From Plutella xylostella (taxonomy: Eukaryota > Arthropoda > Insecta > Lepidoptera > Plutellidae), in the NCBI RefSeq assembly GCF_932276165.1, contig NC_064006.1, positions 558,001-622,000 on the forward strand: a stretch of 64,000 nucleotides of DNA, written 5' to 3'. Positions 12,301 to 27,400 of this stretch are shown here, piece by piece. The notes under the pieces were generated by a model. The model searched no databases. It saw only the letters and a program-made list of their open reading frames with translations, and was not told the origin of the DNA. The stretch's first letter is position 1, and every line of letters begins with the position of its first letter. The position numbers and the translations under genes were made by a program.

Positions 12301-15300
12301 GAAGGTTTGCACCCGTCGCCTGAAAAAGTGCGTGAAATTAAAGAAAAACCGGCACCTACAAACAAAGCCACGTTGCGGGCTTTTCTGGGGCTGTATAATT
12401 TCTATGAGAAATTCCTGCCAGATAAAGCAACATTACTGGAGCCACTGTATCGCCTCCTCGAATCAAAGAGACCTTGGGCCTGGGGCGATGTGGAACAGAA
12501 AGCCTTCAAGGATGCGAAAAATTTACTAGCATCTGATCTGACTCTAGTTGGCTACGACTTAAATAAGGAGCTACTGCTCATTTGTGATTCATCTGAATAT
12601 GGCCTTGGGGCAGTGATAGCTCACATTATGGAAGATGGGTCTGAGAGACCAGTAATGATGGCGTCCCGAACCTTACAACCGCATGAACGCAGATATGGGC
12701 AAATCGATAAGGAAGCGTTAGCCATCATGTATGGGTTGGAAAAATTCCGTGAGTTTCTGATTGGGCGCAAATTTTGCATCATAACGGACCATAAGCCGCT
12801 AGTTGGACTTTTCAATCCTGATAAACCAATACCCGACTTTATATCACCACGTATGCTGAGATGGTCATTGAAACTTGGATGTTTTGATTATGTCATAAAG
12901 TATAGACCTGGCAAATTGATTGGACAAGCTGATGCCCTCAGTAGGTGGACCGCTGTTAATGGTTCCGGAAACAAGGAGGATGCCCTGGGCGAAGTTCTAT
13001 TACTGGCGGAGCAACCCGAGGGGTGGAACCTGGATGTGACTAGGATTGCGACTGAAACAAAAAAGGATCGCGTGTTACGTAAAGTTTTGTTTCACGTTCT
13101 ACACGGCTGGCCACGTGCGAATACGGATCCAGAGATGCAGCCATATTGGACGCGCAGAGAGGCTCTTTCACACGATAAAGACTGTTTATTGTGGAGCAAC
13201 AGAGTCATTATACCTCAGTCACTTCAACAAGAGGTGCTAAAATTATTGCATGAGCCGCACGCCGGCATAGTCCAAACAAAGGCATATGCTAGAGGATACG
13301 TATGGTGGGCTGGTATGGACCAACAGATTGAGAGAGTGGTGGCTGAATGTGAAGCCTGCCAAGCCGTGAGAAACAATCCTCCGAGAGATCCTCAAGCCTG
13401 GATTGTTCCTGAAAAGCCATGGAGCCGAGTTCATGTTGACTTTGCTGGCCCGTTTCAAGGCAAAACATTCATTGTTCTGATAGACAGCTACAGCAAATGG
13501 TTCGAGGCAGAAATAATCCATTCTATGAGCAGTGGAACCGTTATAAGTGTTATGCGGAAAATATTTGCCTCACAAGGACTGCCTGATGTCCTGGTATCCG
13601 ATAACGGTAGGGCTTTCAGTTCCGTTGAGTTCAACATGTTCTTAAAGAAAAATGGGATCAGGCACTTGTATTCCCCGCCCTATCACCCGGCGACCAACGG
13701 GCAGATTGAGAGGGCTATTCAGACATTTAAGAATAAGCTCAAGAAAATGAGCGAATCTGATATACCATGGAGCGAGAAGATGCCTAAAGCGCTTTATGCG
13801 TTGAGGACGGTGCCGAACACCTGCACCAACAGGAGTCCGGCGGAGATGCTGAACGGACGCAAGTACAGGACGGCGGTGTCGGCGCTGCACCCCGCCGCCG
13901 CGCCCAGCGCCGCCGCGCGCCAGGCGGAGGCCGCGGCGCACAGCGCGCCCGCGCGCACCTTCGCGCCCGCCCAGCCCGTGCTCGTGCGCATGTACCAGGC
14001 ACCAGACAAGTGGCAGAGAGCCACGGTCGAGCAGGTGGAGGGACCGAGCTCCTACATGGTGAGGACGGAAGATGGGGAGTTGCACCGGCGACACGCTGAC
14101 CAGATGTTAGCTCGAGCTGTGCCGACTCCAAGAGCGGAGACTCCACCAATAGAGATGCACAGACCAGCTGTCTCCATGCCATCTTCACCATCAACCTCTG
14201 ATGAACCTATAGTGATACCTCCACCAGATATGTGGCCTGATATTATTGGCATACCTAATTCTTGTTGACTTAAGATTTATTAGTGTTGATTATTGTGCTA
14301 ACTTTAGTCACTGATGATTTATGTTTAACTTATTACAGATGAACTGAGCTTTATTGTTTAGTGTTGATTAACCAACTGTCATTATATTGTCTATTGATTA
14401 TGTGCGATAATAATGTAAATTTTCTGTTGACTCTAATTTCAATCCTGTTGATTATGAGAGAAAGGTATATTGTGTATTTGAACAGTCATATGATAATTTG
14501 TATGAGAGGGTACTTGAATAATAAATCAGTTTTGCTTCAACTTACAATATTGTTGTATCTTTTAGTATCTACATTTACCAATGAGTACCTAACCGGTTAT
14601 GACATTTTACGCACTGTATCGAAAGAGATTACTGACACAGCTACCGTGCCGAGACTGTAACACAGTTACTAAACATTTCATATCTTTGCCTTTTTGTCCA
14701 GACTAACATAACTCGCCAAATATTTCATTACTGGACGTGAAAATGGTTCAATTTAGTTCCGTAACTCCCATTAAAGGTAAAGGTTCACCTATCGGTATCG
14801 TAGGTATAGGAACAAATGAACTTTCATAAAGGTATGCTGAAACGGAGTCTGCAATGCTGATAAAGTAGACGCACATGTGTGAATTTCTATACAAAGAATA
14901 CTGTATGCGATGCGTCTGTCGCGTACGATGGCGAAAGGACGCTTAGGTACCGTTCATGCACCATTCTTTATATACTTACTTTCTTACATTTCATTTCATT
15001 TCATTTATTTATTCAAGAACAATATACATTGTATGTGAATATACCTATAAAATAAAATAATTTAACATAATCATTATAATTATAAAAATAGCGTGCAGTC
15101 CTGTTACTCCCCTGTGGAGCTTCGGGCTACAGACGTTCTTCTTCTTTAAATGTCTTTTTTTTCTTTTTTTAATGCTTACGTTTAATATCCACACAACCAG
15201 CATACGGCGGCCTCCAAGACGAAAATCAGCAGAATGATTGCCAACCTTCGCTAGGAGACGGCACTAGAAGAAGAAGAACCAGCATACCTTGCACAGCCAG

Positions 15301-18300
15301 GTCGAGCTGCCGCCGCTGCTGGTCCAACAACTCCCGGGCGTGGGGGCGGTACTGCGCCAGCGCCCCCGCCAGCCGCCCCGTGCGCGCGCGCAGGTCACCG
15401 CCCCCCGCCGCCGCCGCCCCCAGCAGCCCCACGAGGCGCCACGCCACCGCTTCCACGGAGATCTCGGGGCGCGGGGTGATCTCGAGCGAGATCAGGCTGT
15501 GAAGAAGGAGAGGGTTAATGTTGGGGCTGAAGAAATCTCAAATGTAATAATAACATGTGGGGACATTACACACACAACCATCCGACCCAAAACTAGGCAG
15601 AGGCTGTAAGGTATATGGTATAAGGTGGAGCGTTGTAGTTGGAACCAAACTAAGGATGCTTTTCCATCAGATGTGTGCTATTATGCTATGCAGTGATGAT
15701 GTGAAAGAAATCCAATGCTATGCTATCCACCAATGAACTTTCTCTGGTGGAAAAGTAACATGATGCTTGGTAAATAGATGAAGCCTCCGAGATTTTGGTG
15801 TTTAGACATCCGGAGAAGGTTATAACATTACATGGTTTGTCACTATTTTGGCACCTTTGCATCGGATGCGTTCCGGAGCGGAAATTTATACACGTAGTTT
15901 TTGTTTTTTTTTGTTAATCTTGTACATGGTAGGAGATATTGTCACTTTTCTATTAGGTATTTCTTCTTTTCTTCTTCCTTATAAAGGCAAGTAGATAGGT
16001 AACTATCTCATGGAGACAGCTTTCTACAACAAACAGTTGTTCTAGCAACATACATTTAAAGACGCGGCGACAGATGTCACTGATAAGTATGGTATATTAC
16101 CTACTTATGACCTCTGCCATATGAGCTACGACTGTAGAACCCCCGACGGAAAAAAACGGGTGTTATAAGTAAATTTTAAAGTATCTGTGTAGGTATATGT
16201 TTGTTTCTGTCTGTGGAAGCGAAGACGGCTAACCCAATTTCAGTTTTGTTTTTAGGGTCGTAACTAATGTTACCCCGAGTGTTATTAGTCATATTTCATG
16301 AAAATCGGTTCAGTAGTTAAAAATTCATGCGTCTTTTTTTATTACGGGGTCATTGACGTTGGTTTGGGTACCATACCACCCGCCGTCGCCAGCGGTAGAG
16401 GTAGAGTAGAGGCAAAGGAAGGGTTAGGAAAGGGGATTAAAAAGGGTACCGTAAAGTAGGTAAATCAATAAAGTATTTCATAGACACTGGTTTAACTTAT
16501 AAATGACCCCCATTATTACTCCCCATTGTAGGATTAAGATATCAATCTCTTTTGTTTACTGTAGCTAAGCACTTTAGAATTGCCCCCATTATGGTGTCAA
16601 TGTAAGATATGCGTAGGTATGAGAACAGCCTTCAGATCCTAAGCTTGATAATGGGTATAATGAAACAAATTATGATGGTGTAAGCCATCTAACACCACGG
16701 GAAAATGATAAATAATTTAATTTGTTAACCTCCCACTTAGACGTTTCAAAGTAGAGCACTATTGTCAGTCTCTTTAAAAGATTACAAAATTGCATCTCTC
16801 ACGTATTCCCATTCAAAATGGTTCGCAACTCACCAGGGTTTCCTAACAAGCACTACAGTTAAACTTTAACTGTAAACGCATTCACTGGGTAGTCTGTACC
16901 CATTCAAATCCGATTCCCATACACGAGTTCCCATGTAAAAGTAAAAAGTTTAAAAAACATCGGATCCACTCAATTGATGCTTGGTAGGTACAGTTGACTT
17001 CATAATATGTCTACATTTTTGCACGTTATCAATTATTTCATTGTCTGTTTGTGTTTGAAGAGGTACAATAGTGTTCAGATATTATCGGAGTCAACTGTAC
17101 TTCTAAGATTCGTATCTTCATTCTAGAATTGCAGCGATTTGAGTGCAAACATGGTTATTATTGGTTTTTGCGATAAATTCTTCAGATCGTTGATCAATGA
17201 ACTTTGCCGTTGTCGTGACTTGGCTCCTACATTTTGCTACATTTTATCACACTTCCCATGTGTATCGTCATCAGACAATGTAGCGTCCGGATCTAGAGCG
17301 AAGAATGGTTTCGCATTGAGGTATTTGGTTTTTGTTCTTAAATTACTCAAATAAGATAGATTCTGGTAGTTTTTTAAGAGGATAGAGTAAAATGGCGTGA
17401 CATGACTCACAAAGCCAAAGCATAAGGATAGAAAGAAGAAGACGACTTAAAAAAATACAAATTTCTAAAGACGTCTTCCATGTTTTATTTATTTATTTAA
17501 TACTTTATTGCACAAATATGAGATATAAGTGTACAAAAGGTGGACTTAATGCTAAAAGCATTTTCTACCAGCCAACCTACAGGAGGTACAAGTAAAAAGG
17601 TGAAAAGGTGCAAAAAAAGATCAGTATATGAAAGCAGGAAAAACTAAAAAGTCACTTGATAATTAACTTAAAAGAAATACATAAAATATACATATTACAA
17701 GAAATGATAAATATAAATGTTTCTATGAAATTAAGCTTTATTTTCTTCCATGTAGGTACCTATGTAAACTTTATTCAGGGATCGACAGAATCTTTGTAAA
17801 CTTTGTTAGTGTGATGGAAAGAATTTGAATTTAAACAAAAAACCAGTGGTTCCTAAAATGTTTCAGTATAACAGAACTAATAAACGTGTTTATTGTTTCA
17901 GGTAAGTTAAGCTGTTCAACAATATATTAGTAATAGGAAAACGGTAAGTTACACATTATAATTATCTTAATTATAGGGCTGGTTATCGGTATGTAGGTAT
18001 TCGGTTATCGGTATAATTATCGAAATTTTCAGGCGATCTGATAAAACCTAGCTTAAGAAATTTCTATTGCATTTTTTTGCGTTGGTGGCTTGTGGCAAGG
18101 TTGTTTTGTCGAGCGAACTCTCTCGGTCATTACTGAAAGCCCAAGTTTTAACCTTAACTTCACCACAGACCTAAGAAATCTGGAGTGGACAGAAATTTTG
18201 TGAAATCACAAATTGTAAAGGCATTTCGTAACATGCTCACAATCACAATACCTAGACACGCTAATGGTTGACACTCACGTCATATAAGTTATTCATGTTA

Positions 18301-21300
18301 CGAATTGGCAGTTTCCAGAAATAACCTAACCAACGTTAAAAATCCTCGATATTCAACACTAAAAGTCGCATTCAACTACTGAACCAATTTGCATGAAACA
18401 TGGCCATGCCACACCATAAAAACATTCGGGGTAACATTACCTACGACCCTATCAATCACAACGATAATCGGTTCAACTGTTTAGGAGTTACGCTACCACA
18501 GACAGATACAAAGACACGTTTAACTTATAACACCCCTTTTTTGGTCGCATGTTAAAAACCAATGGCTGTGGGGTTAGAAAGTGTGGAGTTAGGACGCCCG
18601 CTGCCTAGCCAGGCGGTAGTGGCTGGATGAGTAATGACGGGCTCTGAGGGCTGTGGTCATCAGGAAAGTGGTAGGTAAAGTAAGAGATCGCTCTTAGCGA
18701 TAATTGTTTCTAGTCTATATATCTCATGTTTTAGTAGGCCAGATTTATGTGATTTTCAATAAAGTAAATTATATTCTATTCTATACCACTTTTTCCACAC
18801 CCTGTATAAAACGTTGAAACATTGGTCATTTTGAGGTGTACTTACTATACGTACGGTATACCTATAATATAGATAACTGCAGTGACCTTTGTCAGTGTTA
18901 CATGGTATATCACCAATTCGTGATGTTATACCCAATTGGCACGGTGTAACTACCAAATCAAGAAATAAAAGACAATCAAATGTTGCCAAACAGTTTACAA
19001 TTGAGCTACTTCAGGTCAAGAAAATAAAGCACGGGGTATTTAAGAAATATTATGAATTTTACACGATCGTTTTTATAGTCATTATAAATATTATCTTCCA
19101 TTCAAAGGTTGTCTGGTAGAGATTTCTATATGCAATAAGGTCGCTTTTTTGTACTGTTTTAATTTTAAGTTTTTGTTTTGGAGATATATACGAGTATTTT
19201 AGGTGAACATAAAGGTTTTATATTATTTTGTCGTACCTACATTTACTTTAATCATGAAAAATAATTGTAAACTTATAAGTTATGATATTGTATATCTCAT
19301 ACCTAGAAGGTATAAAATTTATAATCTTGATGAAATTATATTAGGTCCTTACATATGAAATTGGCGTTTTGTCGTACTGGCCACTTTGATCTCAAATATT
19401 ACCTTTATGGTTAGGAATTCCAAATTCAAATTCATACAGCTATTTACTCATGCATTTGTGTTTCAAACCCCCTAATTCATTTGTTTTTTCTTCTTTTGTT
19501 TTTTTCTTTGTGTCACTCTGTTTACAAAATGGAAAACTTGAAATATCGCGTTATTTACGAGTATGAGTTCCACCGTGGCACCAGTGCTGCAGAAACGGCT
19601 CGAAGGATTAATGATGTGTATGGTGACGGTGTCGCAAAAGAAAACACAGTGCGTTTTTGGTTCCAACGTTTTCGTTCTGGAAATTTCGACCTGCAGAACA
19701 AGCCTCGTGGACGGCCGGAGACCAAAGTTGATAATGAAGAATTGAAGGCTATTGTGGAAGCGGATCCATCGCAAACCACGTCCGAGTTAGCTGCAGGCTC
19801 CGGTGTTAGTGATAAAACTATTCTAATCCACTTGAAGCAAATTGGGAAGGTGAAAAAGCTTGAAAGGTGGGTACCTCATGAATTGAGTTAAGCAAACCGA
19901 CAAACGCGCGTCGACTGCTGCGTTACGTTACTCAACCGGCACAATAATGAAGGAATTTTAAATCGAATCATTACCTGTGATGAAAAGTGGATCCTCTACG
20001 ATAATCGGAAGCGCTCATCGTAATGGCTGAACCCTGGCGAACCAGCCAAATCCTGCCCTAAGCGAAAATTGACTAAAAAAAAGTTGCTTGTAAGTGTTTG
20101 GTGGACTAGTGCCGGTGTCGTTCACTACAGCTTTCTTAAATCTGGCCAGACGATTACGGCAGATATCTATTGTCAGCAACTGCAAACCATGATGGAAAAG
20201 ATAGCTGCTAAACAACCGAGGCTGGTCAATCGCTCTAGGCCACTGCTGCTTCAGGACAACGCTAGACCACACACTGCACAACAGACGGCTACCAAATTAG
20301 AGGAGCTTCAATTAGAATGTCTTAGACATCCACCGTACTCTCCGGACCTTGCTTCAACAGATTACCATTTTTTTCGCAATTTGGATAACTACTTGCAAGG
20401 AAAAAAATTCAACTCCGATGGGGCAATCCAAACCGCCTTCAAAGATTTTATTGATTCCCGCCCGAATGGTTTTTTTAGTAAGGGGATCAATGAACTACCT
20501 ATGAGATGGCAAAAGTGCATACATAGCAATGGTACATACTTTGATTAATTTAATATATTTCATTTAAAAAAAATCGACTTTATGTTCCTCTTATAGAAAA
20601 CGCCAATTTCATATGTAAGGACCTAATACTTCCTTCATCATCATCAGCCCATATTCGTTCACATCCGGATATAGGAGAAGTGCCACTACCCGAAGAAACA
20701 CGACACATCAAAACGGGGTTATCCCGGAAACTCTCACCCATGATTTCCACCAGAGTTTACTACTAGCATACAACCACAAGATACTATACCAAAGTCGAAG
20801 TTTAAAAAACATTTCTTTTTAATAACATTTCAAGTGGACCTGTCAGTTCTCAGTATTGTTTCATTGCCTCCACGCTGGGCAATGAGCCATAGATAATTAC
20901 TTTATTAGTCTATTTACTAGTTACATTCAGACTTCAGACTCAATGTTATTTCATTTATATTATGGTAATAGCTGAGAAACAAGATAATGTGTAAAACCTG
21001 AAAAGAAAAACCTTTCAGCGACTAACGACCTCACATTGGTAACCAATAGCTGCTAGATTAGAAAAATAAAAAATATAGTGTACCACTGGATACAATGTCA
21101 TCGGTGGTTTAGTGGGTAGGTAATTTTCTTTTATATACTTGTTAGGAAGTACAAAAACTTACATAATTATATCTTAAGCTCATTAAGTAAGTATAGGTTT
21201 CTTGACCCCCATACAAGTTTTTTTTACGTTCCCAAACCCATAAACTTATTATTACGAAGTTACCTACTAACCATTCCATGTTATGGCTGCTATTAAAATG

Positions 21301-21426
21301 CGATTAAAATAGTTTTTTTGTTGCCATAAAATAACCTCACCTAATGATCCACTTCCTTGTTACTTGTCGTTTCAGATTAAAGTACCAACCTTAATACACA
21401 CACACTCACACACACACTCACATACA

Positions 21427-21482
<56 letters not shown>

Positions 21483-24400
21483 CACCTTCAACACACACGC
21501 ACACACACACATTCATATAGTCTGTTTTTCTTTTTCTTTTTCTGTATGATTTACTTTTTAAATCTACGTTAAATTTAAATTTAAGTAACTTATTAAACTA
21601 GGTAATTTGTTTTAGCTACCTAAGTCACCAGTTAAGGGTTGAGCAATCACTACTTATCCTAAAACTACAGGGCTATGCCCTTTATTAGGGAGTAGGGTCT
21701 CATAATTGTTTTGTGTGCAATAACGTGTAGCTACTAAATTAAGTAACATAATTAGAAAACTGTATGTACACACTGATTTGAAAATAAATTTTATTTATTT
21801 ATTTATTTAATGAAATCAATGCATATAAGGTAGTGTAGGCATCATTGATGTACTTAGATAGTTGTTTACTTCAGAGACAATTTATTTAATTAAAAATAGG
21901 TAATAAGGTGTACAAAAAAAGAATTAAAAAAAACGAATTATGCATGATTCACATGTTTTTTCTAACGTCCAAGCAACTTTGGAGAGATTGGTCTTCAACA
22001 TAATAATTCGAAATCCAACAAATGGGCATTCGCAGTCGGGTTGGAAGTATCCCAAACCACAAACAATACAATGCTGCCATCTATAGTGCCACAATCTTAT
22101 CTGTTCCGGTGACGGCTTCGCTGTGATCGCATCCAGTGATGCCATCGATTAAATTTTGCCTATTTGTGGTTTAAACGACAGTGCATTTCTGCTATTGCCT
22201 ATTTTATAATTAGGTAGGTTCATTTATAAGTATAGATAAATCAAAATATTGGGTATAGTAAATGAAATAGGATATTATATCAAACAACAACAACATATAT
22301 ATCAAACGACATTTGTTGTATGGAAAATTTGTATACGGCGAACAGAAATAAAATAAGCTCTGATGATATAGGAGATTAAATCTAGATTACAATGGTATAG
22401 GTAATATCATCTGTGGGTCGTGGAAATACCGAGATAAAACAGTCTTAAAAAATATATTTATTATTACTTATTTATTTTTTTATGAACACTTTATTTTACA
22501 TTTTCTAAAGTAACAAGAAATAAGAGCATAAAATTAAAAGAAATTCAGACAATGTGCAAAAGCTAATTGCCAAAAAGCAATTTCTTCCAGCCAACCCTTG
22601 ATAGATTGGGAGAACATGTCGTTAATCATCATTATTTCGTCTAAAATCGCTGCAGGTGCGCGAAATTCTTCTTGGTATACTGCCTAAGATTTAAAGTGTC
22701 ATGTCATGTCCACACACCTGTAATCAAAGAAAAATAAAGATTATATACTTTTCATCATGACCCATCCCGTCCCCACTGCTGGGGTACGGGTCTCTCGGGA
22801 AAATATTAATAAAATTACATGTGAGTATATGGGTAAAATTATTCGTCATATTTGGCAACACTAACCTGTAGCCGTTGCAACTCGTTCTTCCAATTTTTCC
22901 AAACGGAATTAAAGGCGCCTGAATACGTTATTCTTCCTGCATAAAAGCCAATATATCTAGTATTACTTTTCTTGCATCACATTTAAGCGCTTTTGGCATT
23001 ATTTTCACGCAGAAAATCACAAACAAATTAAATAATGTAGCGTCAGCCTCTTCGCAGAAATTGACATCTGAAATAACGCACAGAGTATGAAATGACGTTT
23101 GAAAATGACGTCTCGTTAGTTGCACATTTTGACCACCGGAACAGATAAGATTGTGGCACTATAAATGCCCTATTCTAATAACCTACATAAAACAACAACA
23201 TAAACCCACATATTCGACACAAAGACCAAACAGTGAGTTAATAAAAATGTTTATATTATTATTGTTATTACCACCCATACGTCTCTACACGGTCAAACCT
23301 GTCGGGCGAGTCCACTTCCGACCACTTTCACCTGCCTCGGACAGATCTGGCCGTGTAGCAATCGGTTTTTGGAAACGATAAAAATGGTCTTTTTAACACG
23401 CCGCCGGCACAGAGTACTGAATTCTCAATGTGTTTTAAAATGTAAACAAAGTAGGTAATTTGCATTGAAATTTCATCGTGATATTACAATAATTATTTGG
23501 AATCATCATCATCAGGAGCCTATGTCAAGGCATGTTGTGGAAATCATGGAAGAAGCCTACATCGACTGCAAGGTTCGGGTCGGTCTAATCAAAATTTATA
23601 TTTAATAACTTTCCTCATAAAACAAAGCAAATTTTCACAAAATCTAAGCATTTTCATCATCATTTAAACTCTTAAACTTACCAACACATTTAAAACACCA
23701 GCATTTTTAATAAAACTTGAATGTAACTCTCTACATTTCGAATACACTGCGAGGTGTAAATTGAGGGTGTGTCAGCGAGAACGTGCGAGATAAATGCGAG
23801 TGAACTTGTCGAGACATTCCACGAACTCACAAAAAGATTTAAAACTTTCATTACACTCCAAACATTACGTTAAGTTACTGAAGAATCGAGCGAGCTGAAA
23901 GCAACAGTTTTGATGTTATGCAATGTTTCTTTCTTCTGGGACTCACGTATTTTGTAATCTACAGGACTCTATTGAAGAACCGATAACCGATGAGGTAAAA
24001 CGTGTTCTTTACTGGAGACCGCGACTAGTCAAACGTAGTGTGGGACGCCCGCCGCCGGCTAGATGGGTTGACGACTTGCGAAAGGTGGCTGGTAATGATT
24101 GGATGTGGAAAGCTATAGATCGTATATTGTGGTGTGCTTTCGGAGAGGGCTACGTCCAGCAATGGACTGCTATAGAATGAAGAAGAAGGCCATTATTGTA
24201 CCAGCGATCTAACAATTACCTCCCCCAAAAAATATGCGTGTGCTATCGCCACGTTCGTGTGGTAGCTCTTTTAAACAAACCTACTTCCAGAGATGTGCTT
24301 AAAAACGAAACACAAGTTAAATCATCATCATCATCATCATCTTTGCCGCAGCACATCTTTAGATGATTGTTGCAGCGCTCGTGGGTTATGAATTAATAAC

Positions 24401-27400
24401 CTACAAGTTGAATAAATAACTACGAATGTATTTTTTTTTTATTTACTTATTTATTTTTATTTGGAAAACTAGCGACTATTACAATGTTGAGTAATACATA
24501 TTAAAATAAATAACAGCTAGTCATTACAAGTTTCCACTGGTAAGAAACAAAGTGAATGCCAGGAAAAAGTCATGAGCAGGTTGTACAATCTAGTACTTAA
24601 TACAAACTTAAATTAACAAATTTAAATAAGTACTTAAGAGTATTGTACATATACAGGGTGTCCCAGAAGTCAACGTCATCCCTTAAAGGGCTGATAGGTC
24701 AGCTCATGAGAGGCCAGAAAATCACAATATGACCTTAGTAAAAACTCGACCATTTTCGAGATATTGACACTTTTATAAATTTGCTGAAAATCGACACCTT
24801 GGATCAGTTTTTTGCGTGCCGCCGGTACAAAAATCCATATTGTTAGAATTTGTTTGGTGTTGCATCACCCTGTATAGCCTTGCTATTGATCACAGTCAAA
24901 AAAAATATCGAGTAATGCTGTATGTTTAAAAAAAACACGGTTTTCGAAGTCATAAAAGGTAATCGTATTTTTTTATAAACAACTTTGACTCTACATACTG
25001 TAAAAAAAATATACCACGCAAACCTGGCACCTTATTTGAAAAGATTGCTCATTTAATGCAGTTTCCAAAATGGTATGAAACGTTGCTATTATTTCAATTA
25101 ACAAAAAAGTTATTGCTATTTTAGTACAAAACGACCTCGATGTAAAATTGTTTGAAGGAAATTTATCTGACTGTATTTATTAAGGGTAAGTCATGTTGGA
25201 ATGAGTAAAAGTAAAATACTAAAATAGCAATAACTTTTTTGTTAATTGAAATAATAGCAACGTTTCATACCATTTTGGAAACTGCATTAAATGAGCAATC
25301 TTTTCAAATAAGGTGCCAGGTTTGCGTGGTATATTTTTTTTACAGTATGTAAAGTCAAAGTTGTTTATAAAAAAATACGATTACCTTTTATGACTTCGAA
25401 AACCGTGTTTTTTTTAAACATACAGCATTACTGGATATTTTTTTTGACTGTGATCAATAGCAAGGCTATACAGGGTGATGCAACACCAAACAAATTCTAA
25501 CAATATGGATTTTTGTACCGGCGGCACGCAAAAAACTGATCCAAGGTGTCGATTTTCAGCAAATTTATAAAAGTGTCAATATCTCGAAAATTATCGAGTT
25601 TTTACTAAGGTCATATTGTGATTTTCTGGCCTCTCATGAGCTGACCCATCAGCCCTTTAAGGGATGACGTTGACTTTTGGGACACCCTGTATGTACTTAG
25701 TACAAGTTAACTTGTGCTTATTTTATTAAATATTGAACAAGTTGCGAAATTTACCTTACAGGTTATAATTTAACTAACTAACAGGTTATAAGTTAAGTTA
25801 ATGAAATATATTTATAGAAGAACTACGGCTTAAACATGTCACTAAGCTTACGCCTCGCTGATGACATACTAGAGTGAAATATGTCTATATCTAGATGATC
25901 AGGAACTAGTTTATTGAAAGCATTGCACGCTCGCCACAAATACGTATTTTGCCTGTAGTTGGTGGATACGTTAGAAATATAAAAGGTCGGTGGAAGTCTT
26001 CGGGGCCTGATTGGCACATTCATGTAGGCAACCAATTGATTACAATCTCTGTAGGCGTACAAATGCAAAATACGCACTACGAATTGATGGGGCAATTTAT
26101 GATTTCCGTCTACTATAGGTTGGAATTTATCTATTTCTTAAAAGGTTTTGTTTTAAACAAAGATCGTTTCAACTCTACCCACTACCAATTGGGTTAAAAA
26201 TGACTGCGTTAATTCAAATTTAATGAATTTCAGGCATTAAAATGTTTAATGAGTGGAGATTCCAATTTCGATTACGCACCTCATTCACAAAAACTTGGAT
26301 AAAGTAATCACTTAATATAATATAATAATATGTGTGGAGACATCTCACACACGGCCATCCGACCCCAAGCTAGGCAGAGCCTGTGTTATGGGTATCGGAC
26401 AGCTGATATATCTACACAAATACATAGATAATACTTACATAGGTACTTGGATATTATATCAAACGGCTCAGAATGTTATGTTCCTATTCTTATCGCTCCA
26501 CTTAACGTAAGCAAACATACAATTACCTACCGTACAGCAGGACAAAAAAAGACATCATAACTTCCTATCTAAGAAGAAAGCCACTTATTGATTGATACTG
26601 CGCTGCGCCTGCGCAACAAAAACAAATGACTGCACAATTCAGATTAACAATATATACTAACTAGATGTTGTGTGAATGGAAAAGAAACGTCTCGACAAAA
26701 TAACACCCGACTTTTACCAACGAGCTCTTATTTGGAATTAGTTCGGTTAGAAGATTTGTGACTTTATTCATTTTTAAAATGGTTGTCATGAGGTTCACTC
26801 AAAAACGGTTTAATAGTAAACCAAATTATTTGTTTTGAAAAGAAATAAGAAAGAAAAAACTTGTATTTGTTAATGCAAAGAACTAAGAATTTCTCGTATG
26901 TGACAGACCATCTTCTTGGTATATTGGTAATCTAAGCTGCCGTACGTGTCTCATCTGGGTATTATCGAAGCATAAACATTTAATTAATGAGTCTCCCGAT
27001 AGATACTTTCTACTGAAAAGCGAAACTAATGAAGTATTTGGTGAGATTGATATAAGATAAAGATAAAGATAAAATACTCTTTATTGGACACAAACAGAAA
27101 CAGTTTTACAAACATAAAGGAAATATTACAATCGGCGGCCTTATTACTAAAAGTAATCTCTTCCAGACAACCACATAGATAGGAAATAGACAATATTAAA
27201 ATGGGTAACGTGTGAAAACAAGAGATATTTATAAACTGTATATTATAAACGATATGTAAATATGTACCTACAGTCCTACATAATATACCTATAGTTATTT
27301 ATCTAATTAGGTAAATCATTCTAAACCATGCAAATGTAAAAGTCAGTATGTATACGAATACCATATTATTATGTAAAATATGGGTGTAAGACACTGGTAC

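Larger units (their letters stand above)
10300..14564 (+). mobile_element. Ty3/gypsy LTR retrotransposon, apparently intact, with 97-bp LTRs
   Basis: Two direct repeats of 97 bp, identical as read (10300-10396 and 14468-14564), flank a single gag-pol frame. The element is bordered by the 5-bp duplication GTATC (10295-10299 and 14565-14569). A primer-binding-site-like TGGCGACTTCGG follows the left LTR, and a purine tract GAGAGAAAGG precedes the right LTR. There is no env-like frame: only about 200 bp separate the pol stop from the right LTR. LTR termini are uncertain by 1-4 bp because the direct repeat begins TATTGTG rather than TG. The element lies in the gene 1 intron between coding exons 2 and 3, antisense to the host gene. 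Identical LTRs imply a recent insertion. Confidence 0.9.
22082..23162. mobile_element. Non-autonomous Tc1/IS630-like element with 30-bp TIRs (tentative)
   Basis: The motif TATAGTGCCACAATCTTATC (continuing CTGTTCCGGTG) occurs at 22082-22111 and in inverted orientation at 23134-23162. Between them is a broken transposase N-terminus (22862-22999) and an inserted LINE tail (22450-22610). The two motifs could alternatively be separate inverted copies of one repeat. Confidence 0.45.

Noticed and set aside
13642..14252. Antisense frames of up to 150 codons opposite the gypsy integrase end
   Set aside because: They are shadows of a GC-rich stretch of a clear gag-pol gene on the other strand.
21364..21549. 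61-codon His/Thr frame
   Set aside because: It is a translation of the (CA)n microsatellite.
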